A program made the position numbers and the translations under genes. Below, piece after piece: positions 6,004-13,819 of a stretch of DNA of 17,289 bases. The notes under the pieces are model-generated. The model was given only the letters and a program-made list of their open reading frames with translations. It made no database searches and had not been told where the DNA came from. Numbering within the stretch: the first letter of the stretch is position 1; every line of letters begins with the position of its first letter. This stretch comes from JBMNQS01 sp050944255 (GTDB lineage: Bacteria > Bacillota > Clostridia > Christensenellales > Maliibacteriaceae). The stretch is from assembly GCA_050944255.1 (NCBI GenBank), contig JBMNQS010000048.1, positions 1 through 17,289 on the forward strand, written 5' to 3'.

Positions 6004-7551
6004 ATGCAGCAGAAAAAGAGAAGATGGCCGGTTGTACTGGCGGTTGCGGCGGTGCTTATCGTGGCGGTGATGGTCATACTGCCTATGATGCGGCAGACCG
6101 GCAACGCTTTGGGATATAAGGCGTACGAGGTGGCAAACGGCGACATCGAGACCACAGTCACCGGCAGCGGCACCCTCTTGGGCGCGGATACGTTGTCAGT
6201 GGAGGTACCCGGCGGCCTGAAAATCGACCGGGCGCTTGCAAGGGCCGGGGATCTCATTGAAGAGGGCGGCGTCATCGCGTCGCTGGACCCAGACAGCGTC
6301 AGGGAGCTTTCCTCGCAGCTTTCCGCGCAGATTGCCCAGGCGGACAGGAACCTGCGGAGCATGAGCGCCAATAAGACGGTGAAGAGCGTTTCCGCGCCGG
6401 TGGAGGGACGCATCAAAAAGGTGTACGTGGAGGCGGGCGACGACGTATCCGAGGCCATGACGCAGCAGGGGGCGGTGATGCTTTTGTCCACCGACGGCCT
6501 GATGCGGGTGCAGATCAAAACCGATGAGGACCTGTCGCTTTCCGGCCGCGTGAGGGTCCAGTGGGACGGCGGCTACAGGACCGGCGATATCGCCATGCGG
6601 ACAGACGACGGCTACATTGTCACGCTGGAGGACAAAACGGCGCCTTACGGCGGGACGGCGGAAGTTTTAAGCGGCGACAAGCGCCTTGGCGAGGGCATCC
6701 TTGAGATCAACGCGCCGATGAAGGTGCTGGCCCCGGGCGGCACGGTAAAGACCATCCACTATTCCACCGGAGCGTATATTTATGCGGGCACGAAGCTGTT
6801 GACGTTGGACAACGGACCCATGACCGACGATTACCAGCAGCAGTTCATCGGGCGTGAAAAGCTGGCGGAGGATTTGAAGACGGTGATGACCTACCAGCTG
6901 AATCCTTATATCCGCGCCCCGAAGGACGGCGTGGTCAGGGAGCTTTTCACATCGGATAAACAAGTTCTGGGCACAGCCCTGGGGCCCGCGGCGCAGGCGG
7001 CGATGCTTGAAACCGGCGGCGTCACGAAACTTGAGGTGGAGATCGACGAATTGGACATCTCGGAAATCAAGCTGGGCCAGACCGCCCGGGTGCGACTGGA
7101 CGCCATTTCGTCGGAAGCCTTTGAAGCCTCGGTGGTCCGCATTTCCAGAAGCGGTATCAAAAAGGGCAGCGGCACCTCCTACACGGTGGAGCTGCAGCTT
7201 GAAGAGGATGCCCGGTTCTTCGCGGGAATGAACGCCAACGCCGTCATACTGATCGAGCGGGTGCAGGACGTTCCGGTGATTCCCATCGAGCTGATCCATG
7301 AGGATGAGAGCGGCATCTACGTATTCGTCTCGCCGGGCAGGCTGCTGGACGGGTCGGATAGGGTGCGGGCGGACATCAAAACCGGGCGTTCCGACGGCAT
7401 CAACACGCAGGTCCTTTCGGGCCTTGAGACAGGTGATACGGTGCTCTACCAGGAGCAGTCCGCCGGGCAGATGCTGATGCAGATGCGCCGCATGCAGATG
7501 GGTGATGTGCAGCCGCCCGCGACCGGAGGTGAGGCGACCGATGGGCAGTGA
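6004..7551 (+). CDS. Membrane-fusion (HlyD/MacA-like) subunit of an ABC efflux system
   Basis: I start at ATG 6004, preceded by GGAGG (5993-5997); an in-frame ATG at 5986 lies upstream of that site. The 515-residue product has one N-terminal membrane helix (8-28), then two lipoyl-like modules. The first halves and second halves are visible near 66-95 with 129-150, and near 236-268 with 302-322 (IRAPKDGVV). A beta-barrel region follows (about 340-420), with a membrane-proximal domain (about 420-485) and a Met/Gln-rich tail. At 515 residues it is longer than usual adaptors of about 350-400. It overlaps the ATPase gene by 11 bases, giving the YknX-YknY-YknZ order. In Gram-positive bacteria such adaptors extend outside the membrane and assist export of peptides or drugs; the substrate here is unknown. 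Confidence 0.88.
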   Translation: MQQKKRRWPVVLAVAAVLIVAVMVILPMMRQTGNALGYKAYEVANGDIETTVTGSGTLLGADTLSVEVPGGLKIDRALARAGDLIEEGGVIASLDPDSVRELSSQLSAQIAQADRNLRSMSANKTVKSVSAPVEGRIKKVYVEAGDDVSEAMTQQGAVMLLSTDGLMRVQIKTDEDLSLSGRVRVQWDGGYRTGDIAMRTDDGYIVTLEDKTAPYGGTAEVLSGDKRLGEGILEINAPMKVLAPGGTVKTIHYSTGAYIYAGTKLLTLDNGPMTDDYQQQFIGREKLAEDLKTVMTYQLNPYIRAPKDGVVRELFTSDKQVLGTALGPAAQAAMLETGGVTKLEVEIDELDISEIKLGQTARVRLDAISSEAFEASVVRISRSGIKKGSGTSYTVELQLEEDARFFAGMNANAVILIERVQDVPVIPIELIHEDESGIYVFVSPGRLLDGSDRVRADIKTGRSDGINTQVLSGLETGDTVLYQEQSAGQMLMQMRRMQMGDVQPPATGGEATDGQ

Positions 7552-8230
7552 TGAAAAATTGATCGAAATGCGGGACGTCTCGAAAATCTACACCATAGGC
7601 GGCGAGGAGGTACGGGCGCTGGACAGGGCGAACCTGTCGGTTGCCCAGGGGGAGTTCGTCAGCATCATCGGTCCCTCCGGCAGCGGAAAATCCACGCTGA
7701 TGAACATTATCGGCTGCCTGGACGTGGCCGACGAGGGCCAGTACATACTCGACGGGCAGCCCATCGGTCAGTATTCGCAGGGCCAGCTGGCCAAAATACG
7801 CAACCGCAAGATCGGCTTCGTGTTTCAGAGCTTCAATTTACTGTCCAGAATGACGGCGGCGGAAAACGTGGAGCTTCCGCTGATCTACCAGGGGCTGGCT
7901 TTCTCCAGGCGCAAAAAGCTGGTGGACGAGGCGCTGGAACGGGTGGGTCTTTCCGACAGGAAGCGGCATAAGCCCACGGAGCTCTCCGGCGGGCAGCAGC
8001 AGCGCGTCGCCGTGGCTAGGGCGCTGGTGACCTCCCCGTCGCTGCTATTGGCGGACGAGCCAACGGGCAACCTGGATTCAAAGACGAGCCGGGATATCCT
8101 TTCACTGTTCCGCCAGATCCATGCGGCGGGCAACACCATCGTTCTGATCACCCACGACGGCGACGTGGCGTCGCAGGCCCAGCGCAGGATACAGATCATG
8201 GACGGAAGGACGCAGGAGGTGGTCTCATGA
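7541..8230 (+). CDS. ABC transporter ATPase, MacB/LolD/YknY type
   Basis: 229 residues with all nucleotide-binding motifs: Walker A GPSGSGKST (44-52), Q-loop Gln96 in FVFQSF, signature LSGGQQQRV (148-156), Walker B LLLADEPTG (168-176) and H-loop His205. The sequence between Walker A and the signature, with LLSRMTAAENVELPL, is typical of the MacB/LolD subfamily that powers mechanotransmission exporters. ATG 7541 has GGAGGTGAGG 6-16 bases upstream and overlaps the adaptor stop; the longer frame from 7502 has no site. The gene overlaps the permease ATG in an ATGA arrangement, so translation is coupled. Confidence 0.95.
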   Translation: MGSDEKLIEMRDVSKIYTIGGEEVRALDRANLSVAQGEFVSIIGPSGSGKSTLMNIIGCLDVADEGQYILDGQPIGQYSQGQLAKIRNRKIGFVFQSFNLLSRMTAAENVELPLIYQGLAFSRRKKLVDEALERVGLSDRKRHKPTELSGGQQQRVAVARALVTSPSLLLADEPTGNLDSKTSRDILSLFRQIHAAGNTIVLITHDGDVASQAQRRIQIMDGRTQEVVS

Positions 8231-9405
8231 TCGTGCAGGCGATAAAGATGGCCGGCAAGGCCATTGCCTCCAACAAGATGCGGTCGTTTCTGACGATGCT
8301 GGGCATCATCATCGGGATTGTGGCGCTGGTGGTGATGATCTCGCTGGTGGGCGGCGCCACGAGCTCCGTGACGGGCGAGATCGAAAGCCTGGGCTCCAAC
8401 CTGATCAGCGTGCAGGTGCTGGACAACAAGGGCAACCCCATGTACCTTCCCGACGTGGCGGTGCTGACGCAACTGGATGAAATAGCGCTGGCAGCGCCGG
8501 TGGGCACCAGCAGCGGCACGGCCAAATACGCCTATACGGAAAAGAGCGTCAGCGTAAACGGCACCACGGCAGTCTACAAGGACATCCAGGCCCTCGAGCT
8601 GGAGGGCGGGCGCTTCATCCGCACCACAGACGTGGAAAACGGGTCCTACGTGGCGGTGCTGGCACAGGATACGGCCAGGGAGCTCTTCGGCGCCACGGAC
8701 ATACTGGGGGAATTGTTCACCATCGACGGCCGGCAGTTCATGGTGGTGGGCGTACTCGCCGAGGATACCTCCATGATGTCCGCCTTTATGAGCAGCCTGA
8801 ACGTATACGTGCCCTACAGCGTGGAGAGCCGCATCAGCGGCAAAAACGAGGTGACGGCCTTCTACGTCTCCGGCAGCGACGCGCAGGACTTAAGCGGCAC
8901 CGAAAAGGCCATCCGCCAGTACATGAATAAAAGGCTGCGCCAGGATGAGGACGCTTATTTATTGATGAACCAGTCCACGCTCCTGGACGCGGTCAGCAGC
9001 GTCACCGACATGATGACGCTGCTTCTGGGCGGCATAGCGGCCATCTCCCTTCTGGTGGGAGGCATCGGCATCATGAACATCATGCTGGTGTCGGTCACCG
9101 AACGCACCAAGGAGATCGGCATCCGGAAGGCCATCGGCGCCGGCCGCGGCAGCATCATGCTGCAGTTTCTCATAGAGGCGCTGATGGTCAGCCTCATCGG
9201 CTGCGCTATCGGGCTTGCGCTGTCCTGGGCGATACTGGAGGTGATCGGGCTGATCGCAGGCGAGCTGATGAGCTTTCAGATGACCGCCGGCGTGGTGGGC
9301 ATGGCGGTGAGCTTCTCCGTGGCCATCGGCGTCATCTTCGGGCTGTACCCGGCCAACAAGGCTTCCTCAAAGCATCCCATCGAGGCGCTGCGCTACGAAG
9401 GCTGA
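8227..9405 (+). CDS. ABC transporter permease, MacB/FtsX type (YknZ-like)
   Basis: 392 residues with the standard four-helix topology: one helix at 21-43, a large extracytoplasmic MacB-type domain (about 45-255), then three helices near 262-290, 316-342 and 353-377. The coupling segment TERTKEIGIRKAIGA follows helix 2, and the protein ends with PANKASSKHPIEALRYEG, both hallmarks of FtsX/MacB permeases. With the separate ATPase and the adaptor it forms a complete tripartite exporter like Bacillus YknXYZ, which protects against a secreted toxin. That comparison suggests peptide or antibiotic export, but the substrate cannot be read from sequence. Confidence 0.93.
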   Translation: MIVQAIKMAGKAIASNKMRSFLTMLGIIIGIVALVVMISLVGGATSSVTGEIESLGSNLISVQVLDNKGNPMYLPDVAVLTQLDEIALAAPVGTSSGTAKYAYTEKSVSVNGTTAVYKDIQALELEGGRFIRTTDVENGSYVAVLAQDTARELFGATDILGELFTIDGRQFMVVGVLAEDTSMMSAFMSSLNVYVPYSVESRISGKNEVTAFYVSGSDAQDLSGTEKAIRQYMNKRLRQDEDAYLLMNQSTLLDAVSSVTDMMTLLLGGIAAISLLVGGIGIMNIMLVSVTERTKEIGIRKAIGAGRGSIMLQFLIEALMVSLIGCAIGLALSWAILEVIGLIAGELMSFQMTAGVVGMAVSFSVAIGVIFGLYPANKASSKHPIEALRYEG

Positions 9406-9428
9406 CGGCAAGATACATACTCGGACAT

Positions 9429-9456
9429 AAAAAACGGCACGAAGGTGCCGTTTTTT
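9429..9456 (+). terminator. Intrinsic terminator of the efflux operon
   Basis: A-run, CGGCAC, GAAG loop, GTGCCG and a run of six Ts. The stem is 6 GC-rich pairs extended by six A-T pairs. It works in both directions in principle and lies 24 bases after the permease stop. Confidence 0.93.
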
Positions 9457-9548
9457 GTGTTCGCGCAGGCAATAAAAGACCTTTTCAATGAAGGCAAAAC
9501 CCTACATTTTTCAAAAATAGCAGGCAAATTATAGAACAAATGTCTGAA

Positions 9549-9567
9549 ATACGCTTGCGCGTATACT
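9549..9567 (+). promoter_or_regulatory. -10 box with overlapping palindrome before the XRE gene
   Basis: TATACT (9562-9567) lies about 48 bases before the XRE start. A palindrome with arms ATACGC (9549-9554) and GCGTAT (9559-9564) overlaps it. No convincing -35 hexamer is found. A palindrome over the -10 of a small XRE regulator is a classic autorepression layout, which is inference here. Confidence 0.45.
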
Positions 9568-9614
9568 AAATGGCGCAATGTTTTTTACAATTTTTATGTA
9601 AGGAGAAAATACGG

Positions 9615-9857
9615 ATGCAAATTAAAGAGGCCATCGTACTTAGATTGCAACAGCTTTGTGAAAAGCAGGATATAACCTATAATGCAATGGCCATGCGGGC
9701 CGGGGTGACACCCTCGACAGTATACAGCATGATGGATCGCAGGCGAAAGGATTTATCTGTTGTGACGCTCAAGAAACTGTGCGACGGTCTTGATATCTCC
9801 ATCCGGGATTTTTTCGACGACGAATTGTTTAAGGAACTGGAGCAGGAACTGGTGTAG
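9615..9857 (+). CDS. Small XRE-family (Cro/C1-type) transcriptional regulator
   Basis: An 80-residue protein that is essentially one helix-turn-helix domain. Residues about 18-50 (TYNAMAMRAGVTPSTVYSMM, then the LSVVTLKKLCDGL helix) match the XRE fold, and LDISIRDFFDDE follows, as in many single-domain members. I start at ATG 9615 with AGGAG at 9601-9605; a longer frame from 9570 lacks a site. It sits alone between two terminators. It could autoregulate through the palindrome over its -10 box; other targets, including the adjacent exporter, are unknown. Confidence 0.88.
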   Translation: MQIKEAIVLRLQQLCEKQDITYNAMAMRAGVTPSTVYSMMDRRRKDLSVVTLKKLCDGLDISIRDFFDDELFKELEQELV

Positions 9858-10146
9858 GATGCCCGCGCTCCATCTTCAAGGCGGCATCCTTCTAAGGCAA
9901 ACGGACTTCTCTGTTTGGGCTTGTGCACATGTCAGCGAACAGACTTTGGCTTTCAGCCGGAGATTGGGGGAGTAGACAGCTCTCCGGCCATGGGCGGCAC
10001 GGTTCTTGACGTTCCGACGGGCCGCCCGCCCCTTGCCAAAGGAAAATTTGTATGGGAGGTTTTCCTTTGGCAAGGTCATAAGCCCGTAAACAACGGATCG
10101 GCCACGCGCGTTTTATGCGCAGGGCTGTTTTTATGCCCGGGCAACC
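9858..10146. other. Hairpin-rich intergenic stretch without a gene
   Basis: No ORF here has a ribosome binding site and protein-like sequence. A hairpin AGGATGCC/GGCATCCT (9856-9863 with 9883-9890) covers the XRE stop. GGGCGGC/GCCGCCC (9992-9998 with 10021-10027) follows. Then comes a perfect 16-bp inverted repeat (10031-10046 with 10060-10075) with a 13-nt loop, and a small GCGC hairpin near 10106-10120. This may be a small RNA or the decayed remains of an element. Confidence 0.5.
10031..10075. repeat. Perfect 16-bp inverted repeat
   Basis: CCTTGCCAAAGGAAAA (10031-10046) and its exact complement (10060-10075) enclose 13 bases containing a GGGAGG stretch. There is no T-tract after either side, so it is not a plain terminator. 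Confidence 0.85.
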
Positions 10147-10186
10147 GCAAATAAAAGACTTCCCTTTTGGGAAGTCTTTTATTTGC
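10147..10186 (-). terminator. Terminator of the iolA-iolB operon
   Basis: A perfect 18-bp stem (10147-10164 with 10169-10186) with a TTTT loop; both arms carry TTTTATTT-type or A-rich ends. It starts 12 bases past the iolB stop on the minus strand and could also stop plus-strand transcription from the XRE side. Confidence 0.92.
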
Positions 10187-10197
10187 ATTATGCTAGG

Positions 10198-11001
10198 TCA
10201 ATCGTCAAACTTGGCGTCGTAAAGCCAGGCGTGATCCGGATCGTCGTTGCGGCTGTTCCACGGATTGTCATCGAGATGACGGATCATCCAGATGGTGCAC
10301 ATATGATAGCCGGGTGCCGTCACCTGGGGATGCATGGCCCCGCCGGGGATGGCCGAGAAGGTCATGTGCTTGATCTTAAACACGTCGTCGTCGATGAACG
10401 CCGCGCCGAATCCCTGGGGCTTATCCATCAGATAGATGTAAAGCTCGGGCTGTTCGTGGTTGTGGGGCGGATAGCCCGACCAGTTGCCCTGCTTGGGGAA
10501 CACCTCGCCCATCACCATATTGGAATAAGGGGCGGTATTGTAATCAAAGAAGGTGGTGGTGTCTCGAAGAGCGGTATTGCCGCACAAGTCCACACCGAAA
10601 TGGGTCAGGGTATAGTCGTCGGGCTTATAAAAGACGCTGTCAAAGACGCGGGAGTTTTCGGTCTTCTGCACGAGAATCACCGTGTCGTCCTTTTGGGAGG
10701 TGACCGTTACCTCCACGCCCCTGGGCACATGCAGCACGTAGGCTCTCTTGTTGAGCCAGTGCTCGCGCCGGGCAGTCTCGCGCTTGCCCTCCCAGGCAAA
10801 TTCCACGTCGCCCATGATCAAGTCAACAGCGGTTTCATCCTCGTCGCTGAAGAACGTGCGCGCTTCGCCGCGCTTCATCTTATACATGGTCACGTCCATG
10901 AGCATGTTGGGAAAGAGGTTTTCCCGGTCCACGATCTTCGCCACGCCGTTTTCATCGTAGGCGGCGTGACCGAACATTTTCTCTCTGGGCAGATTAGCCA
11001 T
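10198..11001 (-). CDS. iolB: 5-deoxy-glucuronate isomerase IolB
   Basis: 267 residues, the usual size of IolB. It isomerises 5-deoxy-D-glucuronate to 2-deoxy-5-keto-D-gluconate in myo-inositol breakdown, in the cytoplasm. The cupin-type metal site is visible as GYPPHNHEQPE (His180, His182, Glu186) with His224 in GGAMHPQ as a likely further ligand. The N-terminal half has the FPNMLMDVTMYKM and WEGKRETARRE segments of the family. The start is ATG at 11001, with a GGGGGGAG site upstream in an 18-base gap after iolA. Both genes are read from the promoter upstream of iolA and end at the 10147-10186 terminator. Confidence 0.93.
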   Translation of the reverse strand: MANLPREKMFGHAAYDENGVAKIVDRENLFPNMLMDVTMYKMKRGEARTFFSDEDETAVDLIMGDVEFAWEGKRETARREHWLNKRAYVLHVPRGVEVTVTSQKDDTVILVQKTENSRVFDSVFYKPDDYTLTHFGVDLCGNTALRDTTTFFDYNTAPYSNMVMGEVFPKQGNWSGYPPHNHEQPELYIYLMDKPQGFGAAFIDDDVFKIKHMTFSAIPGGAMHPQVTAPGYHMCTIWMIRHLDDNPWNSRNDDPDHAWLYDAKFDD

Positions 11002-11019
11002 GTCGCACTCCCCCCTTGG

Positions 11020-12531
11020 TTAAATGGTGCCGTCCCACGTGGAGACAACGGTGGATTTACCTTCTTCCTCGGTAAACCAGCGGGTGGTAATGACTTTGCT
11101 CTCGGTGTAGAAACGGTAGCCGTCCTTGCCCAGGCAGTGCAGATCGCCGATGAAGCTGTCCTTATGGCCGGCAAAGGGGAACATGCCCACCGGTACGGGG
11201 ATACCCACATTGACGCCGACCATGCCGCCGTGGGTATGGCGCGTGAACTCGCGGGCGTAGTGGCCGTTCTGGGTGAAGATGACCGATCCGTTGGCAAAGG
11301 GGCTGCCGTTCATCAGCTCCAGGCCTTCCTGGAAGGTTTTCACGCGCTTGAAGCACAGCACCGGCCCGAAAATTTCGTTGGCGCCGATGGCCATATCGGA
11401 AGTAACGTTATCAAAAATGGTGGGGCCCACGTAGAAGCCGCCCTCATAGCCGGGCACCACGGCGCCTCTGCCGTCGAGGATCAGGTCGGCGCCTTCCTCC
11501 ACGCCCTTGTCGATCCAATCGGTGACGAACTTCTTATGGCCCGCGTTGACCAGGGGACCAAGCTGGGTATCCTTTTCATAGGCGGGGCCGATTTTGAGGG
11601 CCTTGGCCTGCTTGACCACCTCGGCGATCAGCGCGTCGGCAATGCGTTCCTGTACGACGATCACGGGCAGCGCCATGCAGCGCTCGCCTGCGCAGCCGAA
11701 GGCGGAGTTGATGATGCCGGCGGCGGTGCGCTCTATGGGCGCGTCGTTTAAAACCAGCGCGTGGTTCTTGGCTTCGCAGAGCGCCTGCACGCGCTTGCCG
11801 GCAGCAGCGGCGGTCTTATAGATATGGCGGCCCACCGAGGTGGAGCCCACGAAGGAAATGCCTTCGATGTCCGGATGGGACAAGAGCAGCTCCGATTCGT
11901 TCCTGGAGCAGGTGACAATATTGATCACGCCGTCGGGAAGACCGGCCTCTTTATAAAGTTCGGCAATGCGAAGGGCCGACTGGGGCGTGAACGTGGCGGC
12001 CTTGATCACCATGGTGTTGCCCGTGGCGATGCAGATGGGCGCCATCCAGCCAAAGGGAATCATGGCGGGGAAATTGAAGGGCACGATCCCCGCGAAAACG
12101 CCCAGCGGCTCGCGGTACAGCATCGTATCAAAACCCGAAGAAGCGTCCATGAGGCATTCGCCCATCATCAAAGACGGGGCGGCAATGGCCTGTTCGGTGC
12201 CTTCCTTGGCCTTCAGGACGTCGCCCTGGGCCTCGGACCAGTTTTTGCCGTTTTCAAGGGCCACCAGATGGGTCAGTTCATCCATGTGCTGGACCAAAAG
12301 CTCACGCAGTTTGTAGAGCACCTGTACCCGCTTCAGCACGGGCGTGGCGCTCCATGCCGGATAGGCGGCCTTGGCGGCGGCCACGGCAGCCTCCACTTCC
12401 TCTATGGTGCAGCAGGGCACCTTGGCGATTACCTCGCCGGTGCTGGGGTTATAGGCGTCGGTGTACTTATCGGTCTTTGACTCTACAAATTGTCCGTTGA
12501 TAAAAGGACGCAGTTTTTTAATGTCCGCCAT
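11020..12531 (-). CDS. iolA: Methylmalonate/malonate-semialdehyde dehydrogenase (CoA-acylating)
   Basis: 503 residues of the CoA-acylating aldehyde dehydrogenase subfamily (MmsA/IolA). It converts malonate semialdehyde, NAD and CoA to acetyl-CoA, CO2 and NADH, the last step of the inositol pathway, or methylmalonate semialdehyde to propionyl-CoA. Visible are PFNFP (152-156), the cofactor-binding FVGSTSVG (227-234), AKNHALVLND (254-263) instead of the Glu-containing motif of hydrolytic ALDHs, and catalytic Cys285 in GERCMA. The start ATG at 12531 has AAGGAG at 12549-12544, a spacing of 12. Pairing with iolB favours the inositol role over valine breakdown. Confidence 0.93.
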   Translation of the reverse strand: MADIKKLRPFINGQFVESKTDKYTDAYNPSTGEVIAKVPCCTIEEVEAAVAAAKAAYPAWSATPVLKRVQVLYKLRELLVQHMDELTHLVALENGKNWSEAQGDVLKAKEGTEQAIAAPSLMMGECLMDASSGFDTMLYREPLGVFAGIVPFNFPAMIPFGWMAPICIATGNTMVIKAATFTPQSALRIAELYKEAGLPDGVINIVTCSRNESELLLSHPDIEGISFVGSTSVGRHIYKTAAAAGKRVQALCEAKNHALVLNDAPIERTAAGIINSAFGCAGERCMALPVIVVQERIADALIAEVVKQAKALKIGPAYEKDTQLGPLVNAGHKKFVTDWIDKGVEEGADLILDGRGAVVPGYEGGFYVGPTIFDNVTSDMAIGANEIFGPVLCFKRVKTFQEGLELMNGSPFANGSVIFTQNGHYAREFTRHTHGGMVGVNVGIPVPVGMFPFAGHKDSFIGDLHCLGKDGYRFYTESKVITTRWFTEEEGKSTVVSTWDGTI

Positions 12532-12576
12532 TGGTTTTTAAGTCTCCTTTCAATGATCCTGTGGAACATACGCATG

Positions 12577-12594
12577 ACCGCCAAAAAAGGCGGT
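12577..12594 (-). promoter_or_regulatory. 5' leader hairpin of iolA
   Basis: ACCGCC and GGCGGT flank a 6-base T loop in the minus-strand transcript, about 45 bases before the start. It lies in the untranslated leader between the promoter and the ribosome binding site. Its effect is unknown. Confidence 0.45.
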
Positions 12595-12609
12595 TTTCTT
12601 CCAACCCTT

Positions 12610-12638
12610 ATTATAAAGGCTTATCCGGGCAGAAACAA
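12610..12638 (-). promoter_or_regulatory. Promoter of iolA-iolB
   Basis: On the minus strand, TTGTTT (12638-12633), 17 bases, then consensus TATAAT (12615-12610), about 80 bases before iolA. The AT-rich stretch just upstream (12640-12665) contains small palindromes such as TTAATTAA and ATTGCAAT, where an inositol-responsive regulator could bind; no known operator is recognised. Confidence 0.7.
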
Positions 12639-12733
12639 CCTCTAATTGCAATATTAATTAAAGAACTTAACTGAATGATGGGCTTAGACCGCTTCGCCGC
12701 ACAAAACCGGGCTCAAAATTAAAATAAAAACCA

Positions 12734-13198
12734 TTATTCGAAGTCCAGGCGGAAGAACAGCACGTCCGGCATAGGATTGTACCGATAGGGCGCCGTCTCC
12801 TTAAAGCCCAGTTTCCTGTAGAGGGAAATCGAATGCGGCAAAGATGCCATGGTGTCCAGCAGCATGGCTCTGTAACGCATTTTTTCGGCGTCGGCCATCA
12901 CCTGCCGCGCCAGGGCCTCCCCTATCTTCCTGCCCCGAAACTCGGGCCGCACGAACAATCGCTTCATCTCGCAGCAGGTCTCATCAAACCGGCGCAGCGC
13001 GACGCATCCGGCCGGTTGCCCGCCACAGCGCGCCATGTAGAGCCTGCCGCCGGGCGGCGCATACTCCCCCGGAAGGTTCGCCAGCTCCTCGTCGTAATTC
13101 TGAAAAGCCAGGTCCACGCCCAGCATGGCCGTGTACTCCCCAAACAGCACTTTGATTGCATCTATGTCCCGGTAGGCCGGCACGATCTCAAGCGGCAT
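12734..13198 (-). CDS. GNAT-family N-acetyltransferase
   Basis: 154 residues with the acetyl-CoA binding motif A: MKRLFVRPEFRGRKIGEALA (78-97), including the RGRKIG pyrophosphate loop. The motif B region follows, with SLYRKLGFKE (125-134). The N-terminal part (LFGEYTAMLGVDLAFQNYDEE, LPGEYAPP) marks a recognisable GNAT subgroup of unknown substrate. I start at ATG 13198, which has GGAGGTG at 13210-13204; a longer frame from 13282 adds 28 residues without a site. It is divergent from the glutaredoxin-like gene and lies 202 bases upstream of iolA on the same strand. No terminator is evident after it. Confidence 0.9.
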   Translation of the reverse strand: MPLEIVPAYRDIDAIKVLFGEYTAMLGVDLAFQNYDEELANLPGEYAPPGGRLYMARCGGQPAGCVALRRFDETCCEMKRLFVRPEFRGRKIGEALARQVMADAEKMRYRAMLLDTMASLPHSISLYRKLGFKETAPYRYNPMPDVLFFRLDFE

Positions 13199-13285
13199 GA
13201 AAACACCTCCGGACAAAAAATTTTTAAAAAATCCGCCCCCTGCGCCCATTGAAATTATGGCACACGCCGCGCGGGAGCACAAGGC

Positions 13286-13317
13286 GCAGGCACTTTGCAG
13301 CCTGCCTATCTGCAGGC
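13286..13317. repeat. Alternating GCAGGC/GCCTGC inverted repeats
   Basis: GCAGGC (13286-13291) can pair with GCCTGC (13300-13305), which can instead pair with GCAGGC (13312-13317). The two hairpins exclude each other. They lie between the divergent GNAT and glutaredoxin-like genes. Confidence 0.5.
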
Positions 13318-13361
13318 ACGCGGCGGGCCGATTTTAAACGGAATGCAAATTTTAAGATTTT

Positions 13362-13391
13362 TTGTTTCTTATCCGGCTTTTCTGGTATTAT
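13362..13391 (+). promoter_or_regulatory. Promoter of the glutaredoxin-like gene
   Basis: TTGTTT (13362-13367) and an extended -10, TGGTATTAT (13383-13391), with 18 bases between hexamers. An overlapping TATACT (13389-13394) is an alternative. The start codon is about 33 bases downstream. Confidence 0.6.
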
Positions 13392-13423
13392 ACTAAGTAG
13401 GCCTTACGAAAGGAGAACATATC

Positions 13424-13687
13424 GTGAAACAGGTACTGATGTTTGTAAAGGGCGGCTGCCCGTTTTGCCGCGCCGCGCTGAACTGGATGCAGGAGGCGTG
13501 CGCGGAAAATCCCAGGTACAGGGAGATTTCCGTCAAAATCGTGGACGAGCTGGAGGAGCCGCAGTATGCGGACCAGTTTGATTATTATCTGGTGCCCACC
13601 TATTACGTGCAGGACGACAAGGTGCACGAGGGCATCGCCAGCAAAAAGATCGTGACGAATGTTTTTGAAAGGGCGCTGGAGGAGTGA
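13424..13687 (+). CDS. Small glutaredoxin/thioredoxin-fold protein (CPFC)
   Basis: 87 residues starting with GTG 13424, with AAAGGAG at 13410-13416. The N terminus is a beta strand followed by the redox motif Cys12-Pro-Phe-Cys15. A cis-proline motif, VPTYYV, follows, as in glutaredoxin and thioredoxin folds. It is shorter than thioredoxin and close to glutaredoxin in size. It probably reduces disulfides or mixed thiols in the cytoplasm; the partner is unknown. It is followed by a small hairpin terminator and is probably monocistronic. Confidence 0.87.
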   Translation: MKQVLMFVKGGCPFCRAALNWMQEACAENPRYREISVKIVDELEEPQYADQFDYYLVPTYYVQDDKVHEGIASKKIVTNVFERALEE

Positions 13688-13695
13688 ATCGCTTC

Positions 13696-13716
13696 ACGGC
13701 GGGCGTGCCGTTTGTT
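13696..13716 (+). terminator. Short terminator after the glutaredoxin-like gene
   Basis: ACGGC (13696-13700) pairs with GCCGT (13707-13711) around a 6-nt loop, followed by TTGTT. It is 8 bases after the stop. The stem is short, so efficiency may be moderate. Confidence 0.55.
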
Positions 13717-13819
13717 ATGATTAGCGCGCAGGCTGCCGCAAGTCCGGGGACGCGGGAGCGCTTTGGGCGGTAGCGCATAAAGGGCGCGCCGCATACACTG
13801 TAAGCGGCGAATAAAAAAG

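Noticed and set aside
10183..11751. A 522-codon plus-strand frame opposite iolA-iolB
   Set aside because: It begins inside the terminator, spans two genes on the other strand, and has the His/Gly/Val bias of an antisense frame.
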